In this document: piece by piece, positions 8,214 through 16,745 of the stretch
Numbering within the stretch: the first letter of the stretch is position 1
Layout: every line of letters begins with the position of its first letter
From: Polyrhizophydium stewartii
Taxonomy: Eukaryota; Chytridiomycota; Chytridiomycetes; Rhizophydiales
Assembly (NCBI GenBank): GCA_027604665.1
Contig: JADGIZ010000277.1
Span: 1-17,150 of the forward strand
DNA length: 17,150 nucleotides
Direction: 5' to 3'
The notes under the pieces: generated by a model
What the model was told of the DNA's origin: nothing
The model's input: the letters and a program-made list of their open reading frames with translations, nothing else
The model's database searches: none
Position numbers and translations under genes: made by a program

Positions 8214-8954
8214 ATGCGACGGATGCCTGTCTCCTCGTCGAGGTGGGAGGCGGCCACCAGCACGGATGGCGCGGGCCTGCCGACGGAGCGCCTGCTTACC
8301 GCATCGCTGGCACCTCGTGTTCCTGTGCACCAGCGACGACATTGATCTGCTGCTCGCACAGATCGAAGGTGAGACAGCATGCGGCGACGTCGCTCAGCGC
8401 GCACGGCTGACGGCCGCCGCAGCCAAGATCCAGCGGCGCAAGAAGGACATCCACGCCAAAAGCTTCAGCGAGCTTGAACAGGCGCGAGCCAAGTCTGTTG
8501 CCGCCGTGCGGGATGCCCAGGCGACGCACGCGGATGCCCTGTGAGACACTCGCGAGTGACCGAGGCCTTTGCAGTTGCACTGCTAACGACTCTGTTTAGC
8601 GCCAAGGCCGAGGCCCGCCATAAAGCGGATGTGCAGCGCTGCGATGCCGAAAAGCAGCAACTGCTTGCGGACATGGGTCGGCTCGAGGCGGACATCCAGG
8701 TACGATCGAGTCACGGCATGGCGTCGCGCGCTCTGCTCGCATCTGGTTGCTAGCGTGTCGCGCAGGCTGCAGAAGCGGTCGTGAAGCTTTCTTCGGACGA
8801 GCTGCAGCGAAAGTGCGTAAAGATCCTGTCGATGGTCAATAGCCGCCTTGCCTCGGCGGATCAAGCGGCCGGATGTGGCTCTAAGGGCAGCGAGACGGAC
8901 CGGAGCGCCATGACGAAGAGCGTTGGTAACCAGCGGGATGAGATAGCGGGATAA
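8214..8954 (+). CDS. Small coiled-coil protein of unknown function (5 exons, modelled)
   Basis: I do not recognise this protein. Modelled exons: 8214-8242, 8334-8368, 8423-8540, 8600-8699 and 8766-8954, giving 156 residues with all phases consistent. Introns (91, 54, 59 and 66 bp) use donors GTGGGA, GTGAGA, GTGAGA and GTACGA. The third has a textbook TGCTAAC branch site and TTTAG acceptor. After MRRMPVSSSSDDIDLLLAQIE the protein is almost entirely helical, rich in Ala, Glu, Lys and Arg from about residue 22 to 110 (for example KQQLLADMGRLEADIQ). It ends in a short polar tail. The first exon is the weakest part; an alternative start is the Met at 8262. The 54-bp intron is in frame without a stop, so retention would add 18 residues. 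A loose resemblance to SYCP3/Cor1-type helices is not enough for a call. Its stop is 4 bp from the stop of the opposing gene. Confidence 0.55.
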
Positions 8955-8958
8955 ACAT

Positions 8959-11900
8959 TTATGGATCGGTGCGCGAGGGATTACGTGTGCTCCTGGCGTT
9001 GTGCGAAGCGAGAATGGACGCGCTGCCCATTGCAGCGATGCCTGCCGAAACGGACATGGGGATCGATGGCAAGGGTGCTTGCCGCAGCGACGGACGAGCT
9101 TCAGCCCCTGCTGGAGGGTGCGTCGGAAGCGAGGGGGCCGACGCCGAGATAGACTGGGACAACGACGAAATGACAAGCGGATCTGATGCATGTCGGATGC
9201 CTGCACCCAAGCTTGTGCCAGAGCCTGTCAGACCGCTTGAACCCGCCGCGAGTGTCAGCGCCGAAGACTGCGTCGACGCGCCGCGCACATCGCCCGCCAT
9301 GGCGCGCACGCCGGCATGGTTCAACCCGTTGCTGCTCGATCGCAGCCGGCTTAGAATGCGCTCGGAGGCGGCCTGCGCGTACTGCTCATAGAATGCCACA
9401 GGGTCCTGTCGCCCGCGTGCTCCAGGGATCGAGCCCGTGGCTGCTGCGATCACGGCCGTGGCCGCTGCCGCCGCCGCCGCCGCCGCAATTGTCGCTGGAG
9501 AGATGCGGTTCGTCGGGACTGCTGCTGCCGGCGGATGGCCTTGGCAAGGACCGCTGCCATGAGCAGAAGATGCAGAGATTGGCGGCGGTGGGCTTGTGAT
9601 GGCTTGCTGGCCCGAAAAATGCTTCGCCGCCGCTCCGCCGCTTCTGGACGCGCTGGCCTGAGTGAGGTGCGGAAGCGATGTTGACGAGCCAGGAGAGCTC
9701 TGCAGCGTCGATGATGTGTGCTGCGACGGAGAGTGTGCGATATGAGGCAAAAGAAGTGGAGGCGATTCTGCCGAAAGACAGCCCTCGGCTGATATGATTG
9801 TTGAGCTGCCGAGCTTTTGGCGCTGCTGTGCATGTTGGAGATGATGCGGTTGCTGCTGCTCTTGTTGTTGTTGTTGGACGTACTGCTGCAACTGCAAGAG
9901 CTGCATTTGCTGCGTCTGCGAGTCCGTCTCGGCGCTGCGCTGAATATCGACGCCGGATGAAGCACTTGAAATGCTCTGCGCACGCAATGCTCAACTCGAT
10001 TAGATTCGAAATCCCGAGACATGCAAGAGTGAGTGGAGCTGCATACCGGTACGCACCTTTTTCGTCTCTGTTGCAAGCATCCGAAGTTTCTGCAGCGCGA
10101 GGTTCTGCTCTCCCATCTTTGAAGTAAGCTGCTGCCGCTCCGGGTGGCCCGTCTTGCGGAGCACTGGTGGGAACACTTTTTTGAGCTCCTTCATCGTCAG
10201 TGTGGCCATGATGCGCTGCTGGCGCCAGTCGTTGACGGTCGTGGACCCCGACGGCGCGTAGATGGACAGGCTTCCCGTTGACGGCGACTTGCTTGCGGCT
10301 CCTACTGCGGCAGGGCTTGAAGATTGCTGCTGCTGAGCAGCAGATTGTCCTGGCGGCAGGAGCGATGCCGAGGAGCTCGCGGTCGTTCCTGCAACCGAGA
10401 GAAGCGACGTTTCCGAGTGCGAGAGGACGAGCGACGCCGAGTGGCTGAGCGGTGGAAGGGCGATGATGCTGACCTCGGACGAGCGTGCACTCGTCTTTTC
10501 GGAGCCGTGCTGGCTGTGTGGCTGGGGCGGGAGCTGCTTGGATTGGGATGCCAAAGCAGGCGTGTGTGCTCCATACGATACTGGTGCGACAAGCCCAGAG
10601 AGATTGACGCCACTTGGACGGCTGCCGGCAGGAACCGGTGACGGCGAGGAGCTGCTGACTTGGGCCAATGCGGCCAAAGGACCTTTTGAGCGCAGGCGTT
10701 TGAGCTCGTCCTTCAGAAGCAGGTTTTCCTCTCTCCCACGCCGATCCGCCTCGATAAACGCAGCAATCTCGGACGGTCGCAAAAGAATGCGCTCAAAAGT
10801 CTTTCCATGCTCGGCGCTTGCAGACTCCTGTTGCGCCGACTTGGTCGACGGTTCTTGGTTCGCACTCGCAGTGGCAATTTGAGCAGAAGTAGCATGCGAT
10901 GAGGGGCTCGTTGAGGAAGACGCCGCACCATGACTGGCTGCTCCGTCCTTGGCTCCAGCGAACGCTGAATGGTGTGATGCGGCCTGTGTTGGGCCGGGCT
11001 TGGTTGTTTTTGCGACAATTACTCCAGGCTGGGGTGGCTTGGACCGGGCAAGCGTGACGGCAGGCAACGTGCTGATACTAATGGTACCTCGCGGTGACGG
11101 CCCTTGCACTGCAGGCGGAGGCGTCGCAGACGTAGTCTCGCTGACTTCGCGCTGGATCTGTTGGAGCTGCTGCTGAATCTGCATTTGGTGCTGCTGCTGA
11201 ACTTGCGTTGGCCGTGTGCGTGCGGTGCGGTGCGCGCGCATCACGCTGGGGGAGCACTCACCTGCGACTGTGATGGGCTCTGCTTCTGCATCAGCATCAG
11301 ACGCTGCTGGAGCAGTTTCTGCTGCTGCTGGAGCTGGTGGAGCTTCTGCTGCTGCTTGCTCTGCAGCTGCAGTGCCTGGATCTGCTGCAGTTGCTGCTTC
11401 GGCCACGATCCGGGTTGCAGAGCCGTGACTCCTTGTGCGGATGATGGAGCAGGAGCTGCCGAGGCACCAGGTTGAGCAAAGGCCTCACCGCACTGGGCCG
11501 GGTCGTTAGACGGGGGATTCCAGAAGTGAGTCTCGGATCGCAAACCAGCGACAGCTTGTGCGCCGCCGCCACCGGCACTGCTGGACGCGGCTGATCCAGC
11601 AGCCCCGCCTTGTGCCAAACTGCCCGAGACCTCGCTGCGACTGCTGCTTTCTTCTTCTCCCGTGGCCATCAGCAGCATTGCCTTGGTCATCTTGCGCGCT
11701 CGCTTCTTGAGATCGTACGGCCGCGGCGGCTTGAGATGCTGCGGCTTATACGACAGCCCGCGGCGGTGGCTCGACGCGAGCAGCTGACCCCCCGTCGCTG
11801 ACTTGTCCCACGGCTCGAGCGCGCCAGACATGAGACTAAAGTCTTCGACGATGAGTCGCTCGCAGATCGCGGTGCTATCCGCAGCGCGCGCCGTCCCGCT

Positions 11901-13363
11901 GCCGGCGCTGCTGCGCGAGCCGCTGCCAATGTCCATCTGCTGCAGCTGGTCGGTGAGCATGCTGTCGTATGCTGCGGTTGCAGATCGCGTCGCATGTCAG
12001 CGTTGACGGATTAGGTCAGCGAGCGCCGGGACGCTGCACGGCGAACTTCCGAGGCCTCACAGGTGCAGGTTGCATCTGAGCCGAGGCTGATGGTGGAGAC
12101 GACGCTGTCGTTGCGCGAGGCGGCGAACGCGGCCAGTGGCGCTGCGCCAGGCGGGGCCTTGTGCGATCGGGAGTCGGAGAGTAAGTTGCTGAAGACGGGC
12201 GAGCCGGCGCACGAGGCGACAGCAGGCCGCATGAGCTGTGATGTGGCCTGTTGCGACTGCGCTGCGCTGAGGGCAAGCAGATGGGGCGGGATATGGTGGG
12301 CTGCGCGCAGGGACTGATCCTGCCAGAGCACGGGCTCTGCGCGAGCCGCAGCAGCGAGAGCGTTGGCTTTGAGAACGTCGTGACTCTGCGATGGTTGAGA
12401 TCCAGTTAGGACTCCCGCGGTGGTCGGCAGAGCCGAAGCGTGCGCTGTGGTTGCGATGCCTGCTGGCTGCGGCCAAGACGACGAGACGCCCGTAGCGATG
12501 CCGGGTGTGTACGGCGCTGCAATGCCGCAGACAGTCGGATGCTTGGGAGCTCCCGCTGCAGGAGTGATACTGGTGGCGGCAGCGGCTGGGCCTGAAGAAG
12601 CTGGTGCGATGACCAGGCGCCTGGGAGGCTCAGGCGATGGCGGGGGCGGCGTCGTGATGATCCTTGGCAGGCCTTGCCCGTAGATGTCGGTGATGTCCAG
12701 ACGCACGCTCGGGTTGATCCCGGCGAGCAGCGGCAGATCGTGGTCGGCTGCGTGCGGGGCAAAGGCCGTGCGGGTGTGCGGGGGAAGGTGCATGAGCTCG
12801 CGTGGGCCGCTCGTCGCGTTGTCGTGGCTGGGCTGTCCGGCCTCGCGTGGAACCGCTGCACCGGCGACGAGCGCATCGGCGCAGATGCTCTCGGTCTCGG
12901 TCTCGGCGTCGCTCTCGGAGCAGCTGCTGGGAGTTCCGCTTCCACGGCTGCAGACTGTGCCGCTGTCGCTGCCGCCCCGGCTGCTGCTGCTACTGCCGCC
13001 GCCGATGCCACCGCCGCCGCTGCTGCTGGTGCTGCGGACAGATGTACTGCCCGACGCACGGCCATTGGCGCCGTTGGACGAGCCGAGCGCCGGCTCGCGC
13101 CGGCCGCCGGCACCTGCGTCGGCACTGCTGCGCTTGCCACTGCGCTTGCCGCTGCGTTTGCTGGCGCGCTTGCTGCCGGCCAAGCTGCCCGTGCAGTTCG
13201 CCGTGCCAGCCTTCTTGGCGCTGGCTCTGCCAGGCGGCGAGGCGTTCGATGGCTTCTTCAGGCGCTTGCGGCGCACAGAGGGCGGCATGCGTGCACGAGG
13301 CGGGTGCCGGCTGGCGTGTTGGCGGGGCCAAAGAAGGCTGACGCCGAGTGGGCCTGAATCCAT
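8959..13363 (-). CDS. Very large Ser/Gln/Ala-rich disordered protein (4 exons, about 1389 residues)
   Basis: Not a recognised family. Exons: 13363-12061, 11971-11262, 11196-10057 and 9975-8959. Introns are 89 bp (GTGAGG..CCGCAG), 65 bp (GTGAGT..GTTCAG) and 81 bp (GTGCGT..GCGCAG). All phases agree and the total is an exact 1390 codons. The N-terminus is strongly basic (VRRKRLKK, repeated SGKR), then Ser/Gly-rich with an acidic SESDAETETES patch. Around residues 515-535 lies a conserved-looking basic segment (RPYDLKKRARKMTKAM). Poly-Gln tracts fall near 630-690 and 1070-1090, and poly-Ala near 1240. A possible helical module (MKELKKVFPPVLRKTGHPE) lies near 1010-1030. The make-up suggests a nuclear transcriptional or chromatin co-regulator, by inference only. 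A stop at 12011-12013 lies inside intron 1, so an ORF scan would split the gene. Alternative start: Met at 13288 (MPPSVRRKR). Confidence 0.66.
9463..9486. repeat. GCC/GGC triplet run encoding poly-Ala
   Basis: This is a run of GCC triplets that reads as about eight or nine alanines on the minus strand in exon 4 of the large disordered protein. It is a simple coding trinucleotide repeat. Confidence 0.8.
9849..9876. repeat. CAA/CAG triplet run encoding poly-Gln
   Basis: On the plus strand this reads TTG/CTG triplets. On the minus strand it encodes five Gln, a Glu and three more Gln in exon 4 of the large protein, next to other Gln/His-rich sequence. Confidence 0.8.
11162..11400. repeat. Imperfect CAG-rich tract spanning an exon junction (Gln/Leu/Lys-rich)
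   Basis: Interrupted CTG/CAG-type triplets occur on both sides of the 65-bp intron at 11197-11261. Together they encode a Gln-rich stretch of about 80 residues with Leu, Lys and Met at intervals (KQQQKLHQLQQQQKLLQQR), which could form a coiled coil rather than plain poly-Gln. Confidence 0.7.
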
Positions 13364-13426
13364 TGAGTCCTCCTGAGGCCTGTGGATGTGGAGCAGCGTG
13401 CACGGACACACAATCGCCTTTCCGCG
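13364..13426. promoter_or_regulatory. Short divergent promoter, large disordered protein / F-box gene
   Basis: There are 63 bp between Met 13363 (leftward) and Met 13427 (rightward). The gap becomes 138 bp if the leftward gene starts at 13288, or 18 bp if the rightward gene starts at the in-frame Met at 13382. No TATA box is seen. Confidence 0.35.
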
Positions 13427-14886
13427 ATGGCCGATCGCGTCGTGGACCGGCTCGCCGATGCGCTCCAAGAGAGCGCGGCGCTTTGCGCCGGCACGGGCGC
13501 CAGCGTCATCCTCGACGAAGATGGCGGCGGCAGAGACGCACTGTGCAGCGCCACTGCGCGGCCGACGGCCGGAACCAGGCGGCTGCCGCGCGAGATCTGG
13601 CTGATGGCGTTTGGCTGGCTCGACCCGGCGAGCGTCGCGCGGGCATCGCGTGTGTGCCGGCTGTGGCATGCGCTGTGCAGCGACCAGCGCATCTGGCGCC
13701 GGTTGTGCCTGGCCGCGGGCGTCGAGGAGCGCACGCTTATCCTGGATCTCAGGTCAGTCAAGTTGGGCAGCCCTGTGCTCGCTTGCGCACCGACGGCACC
13801 ACATGATGACTGACGATTGAGCCCAGCAGCATCGATACCCGGCACGAGAGAGTCGACTGGCGCGCACGCTTCATCGCCTTTTACCGCCGCCAGCGTCGCG
13901 AGATCTCGCTGTGCGAGATCCTGTGCAACCTGCCGCGAGCGAGCCCGCTGGCGGACATGGCGTCGGTGGCGGCCAACGCGCAGCCGCGGCCTCGGCTCGA
14001 TATCGGGCAGCGCAGCAACTCATTTGGCATGGCGGTGCTCCATGCTGCGAGCGACTCGGCGCCGTGCCAGCAGTGCGAGCGCGAGCAGCAGTTCTGGAGC
14101 GCGGGCGCCGCTGCCTCGGCGGCGACGGTTGCTGCCGTCTCCTCGTCGCTGACGGCAATCAGACTTCCGATGCGCGGCTCGCCAGCGTCGGGCTCCCCAC
14201 CTTCATCGCTCGCATCGCAGATGCTCTCGCTGAGGCCGAACCGGGAGGGCATTGCTGCATCCGCGTCGCCTCTCTCCGCGTCGCCACTGTCTGCGTCGCC
14301 GCACTCGGCCGTCTCTTCGCCAACCATTGTGCGATTCATGGGCGGCGCACGGAGCCAGCGCCAGCACGACGCCGAGCTGTTTCCTTCTGCCGCGATGCCG
14401 AGCGGGCATCCTGCGCAGTACGGATCGCTCTCGATCGACACGGACGGCGCCGCTGTCGCGTCATACCTGCGGACGCTCGGAGGCTCCGCGGGACTTGCAC
14501 GCGACGCTGGTGGAGCATCAGCATCCAGCGCTGCGGGAACCATTGCCTCTGTGGGAACTTTGCCCGACATCGCCGTCGGGCAGATGCCGCTCGAGCCGGC
14601 GCGCACAACCATTGCTGGGTCGCGATCGTCGTTCCTGATGCACACCATGCAAGGTGGATGCCAGTGGGCACCGCATAACCACGAGCTCACGGGATCGTGC
14701 CATATGGCGGGCGAGAGGCTTCTCAAAGTGGTCGGCGCGCTACGCAAGCAGCCGCCCATTCCAGAAAAGTTCCTCTTGCGCCGCGTCGGAGGGTCTGCGC
14801 TCGCGACAGCCGGTGCTTCCGGTCGACCGGGCTCCCGTGCGAGCGATACTGGCGATGGTTTGCCATTCCTTGCCGACCTTGCGTGA
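13427..14886 (+). CDS. F-box protein with long Ser/Ala-rich C-terminus (2 exons)
   Basis: F-box proteins bind Skp1 and recruit substrates to SCF ubiquitin ligases. Exons 13427-13752 and 13827-14886 give 461 residues. The F-box is at residues 53-93 (LPREIWLMAFGWLDPASVARASRVCRLWHALC.. ending in an IWRRLC-type stretch), with the conserved LP, the L/V-x-R-A-S core and the W of the third helix. The 74-bp intron (GTCAGT.., CTGAC branch, CCCAG) restores S-I-D-TRHERVDWRARFIAFYRRQRRE. That helix commonly follows the F-box in fungal proteins. Beyond about residue 160 the chain is Ser/Ala/Pro-rich and apparently disordered, ending in a short ordered-looking patch (RLLKVVGALRKQPPIPEKFL). No WD40, LRR or kelch substrate domain is visible. 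The acceptor is a CAGCAG tandem. An upstream Met at 13382 would add 15 residues. Confidence 0.83.
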
Positions 14887-15197
14887 GACGTGGCCGTGCG
14901 GCAGGGATGCTGGGTGAGGTAAAGCAGGCGGCGATGCACGAATGAACTTGTGGTTACATATCACGCCTGTGCGTGCATCCTGATGCCCTTTCCACCCAGC
15001 GTGACCGTTCGCAGTACCTAGATCCTTGGTCCGACGGCAACTCTTTCCAATGTCTGCCGCGTCGCGAGGAGCCGCACTATTGCAGGCATGTGGAGAAGTG
15101 AAAGTTCGTTTTTCCTGCATGGTGCAGATGGATGTCCGATCGGGATGCAAACCTGTTCATGAGCGCGACGAGACGCTTACCTGCACAAAGCGCAGAC
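14887..15197. other. Intergenic region between F-box gene and coiled-coil gene
   Basis: This 311-bp region must contain the 3' untranslated region of the F-box gene and the promoter of the next plus-strand gene. The base composition is slightly less GC-rich than the surroundings, with a GGTTACATATCACG patch near 14952-14965. An in-frame upstream Met for the next gene lies at 15132. No RNA gene or convincing ORF was found. Confidence 0.4.
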
Positions 15198-16600
15198 ATG
15201 CCGCGCAAACGCCTGGCAAGGGAGCCAGCTGCCGAACTGCACGGGAACAAGCTGCAGGCGCTCGAGAGCACCACTACCCGGAAGAAGCCAAGCAAGCCGG
15301 CCCGCGAGCCGCGTGAGTCGCGTCTCGGGCCTCGCGTGTATCGCCGAGCGTGTCTCACTGACGCGTCTGGACGTCCCTCCCCCCCCGGCACGCCGACACT
15401 CGCACGCCAGGGACCAAGAAGTACGTCCGAATCGACTTGGACACGGCCAGCGACGCAGCCGGCGATGCAGGGGCCGACAGCGCACTGGAAGACAGCGACA
15501 TGGACGGCGATGACGTGGTTGTGCGCGGCCGGGCAGTGCGGCGTAGTACGCGCCGGCCTGCAGCGCCGAGGAGCACAGGCGCAAGAGGCACGAGAAAGGC
15601 CATGCGGGGCACCAATAGCAGAAGCAGCAGCGACAGCAGCTTCAGCCTCGGCGGCGCCGAGGTCGACGGCGCGGACGTGAGCGTTGCAGAGAGCAGTGAA
15701 TCGCTCTTCGAAGAGCTCGACAGGACGCTCGTGCAGGACGACGGGTGGGGTTGTCGCAGGCTGCGGACGGCTGCTGCTGGGTGTCTCACATGCTGATGCG
15801 CGCTGTCTGGCAGGAGCGATCCTATCCTATCTGCCGTGCAGGGATCTGCGAGTGAGGCCGCTTGACGCACAAGGATGTGTGTGTTTGCGGCTGACGACGG
15901 CATTCGTGCAGACAAGACGCCCCACAAAGTCCACGACACCCGCCGCGAGCTTGGGTCCGGCGGAAAGCGGCGCAGCGCAAGAGAAGAAGCCGAGCATTAC
16001 GGAATTGACGAGCATATTCGGCGAGTTGTTGCGCAAACCGAGCGGGCCATGAACGAGGTCGAGTCTGAGTGGTGCGTGCGGGCAAGGGTCGTTGAAGTAT
16101 TGATCTGAGCTCACAGCGCGGTGGGTCCGAGACAGCAAGGCGCAGTCGCGGTCGCTCCTTTCAAGGACCACATTCCCATGCGATATCCCTGACGCAGCGG
16201 CTCTCGGCGAGCGCGCGGCCAGTGTGTGCGCCAAGCTCGAGACGCTTGGTACATTCACGGACGAGATGTGTGCAGAGATCCGCAGCTTCTGTCATGCGCT
16301 GCAAAGTGACGGTGGGAGGAGCAAAGAGCGTGTGCATGCGCTCGAGGATGATGAGCACATGCTGACACAGACGGCTCGAATCCAAGGCCGGCGCACCGAG
16401 ATGGCGCTGCGCAAGGCACTTGTCGACGCCGAGGTCGCGACCAAGAACGCCAAGCGCGACTTTGCGGCCGAGCTCAGGGTGGGTCTGTGGCGTGGTGCCG
16501 TGGGGGGCAGGCGCAAGGCTGCTGACAAGGCTGATGAATGCAGGCGGCGCTGGACAGCAGCCGCGTGGTGCGGGCCATGGCCGTGCTGCGGGGCGAGTGA
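15198..16600 (+). CDS. Nuclear-looking protein with C-terminal coiled coil, unknown function (6 exons, modelled)
   Basis: Not recognised. Modelled exons: 15198-15312, 15411-15744, 15814-15851, 15912-16071, 16223-16478 and 16544-16600, giving 319 residues with consistent phases. The N-terminus is basic (MPRKRLAREP; TTTRKKPSKP), followed by an acidic Asp/Ser region (ALEDSDMDGDD) and an Arg/Ser-rich stretch. From about residue 165 the chain is helical (EEAEHYGIDEHIRRVVAQTE; later RRTEMALRKALVDAEVATKN) and ends AMAVLRGE. Most introns show CTGAC branch sites. The best-supported junctions are exons 1-2 (GTGAGT..CGCCAG) and 5-6 (GTGGGT..TGCAG). Exon 3 (38 nt) and the exon 5 start are less certain. 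An alternative acceptor at 15841 would make a 10-nt microexon and shift the next exon into a frame that stops at 16050-16052. An upstream Met at 15132 would add 22 residues. Chromatin, axis or kinetochore roles are speculation. Confidence 0.52.
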
Positions 16601-16745
16601 GAGTGTGGGGTGGTGCACGGGACAGCGTCTGGAATGCAGTGTTTAATCGGATCAAAAGCAGAGTGAGGAAAGTGGTGGAGGGCGGCCGTGCGGGCCGGAT
16701 TGAGGCACATCAGGCAGCAAGCCGAGTCGGCGTGGCGCGCGCGGA
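16601..16745. other. Convergent 3' spacer before DRE2
   Basis: These 145 bp lie between convergent stops and hold both 3' untranslated regions. AGTGTTTAATCGGATCAAAAG (around 16637-16657) is the A/T-richest piece and the probable 3'-end processing area. Confidence 0.4.

Noticed and set aside
8969..9391. Plus-strand 140-codon ORF antisense to the last exon of the large protein
   Set aside because: No motif, no splice support, and codon pattern typical of the complement of Ser/Ala-rich coding sequence.
12674..13376. Plus-strand ORFs of about 230 codons opposite the first exon of the large protein
   Set aside because: Ala/Arg- or Leu/Pro-rich shadows of Ser/Gly codon runs; the minus strand has consistent splicing into the next exon.
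15842..15851. 10-nt microexon as the main model for the coiled-coil gene
   Set aside because: Phase works, but the resulting frame stops at 16052 and would leave the downstream coiled-coil exons unused. The 38-nt version reaches them. Kept as an alternative finding.
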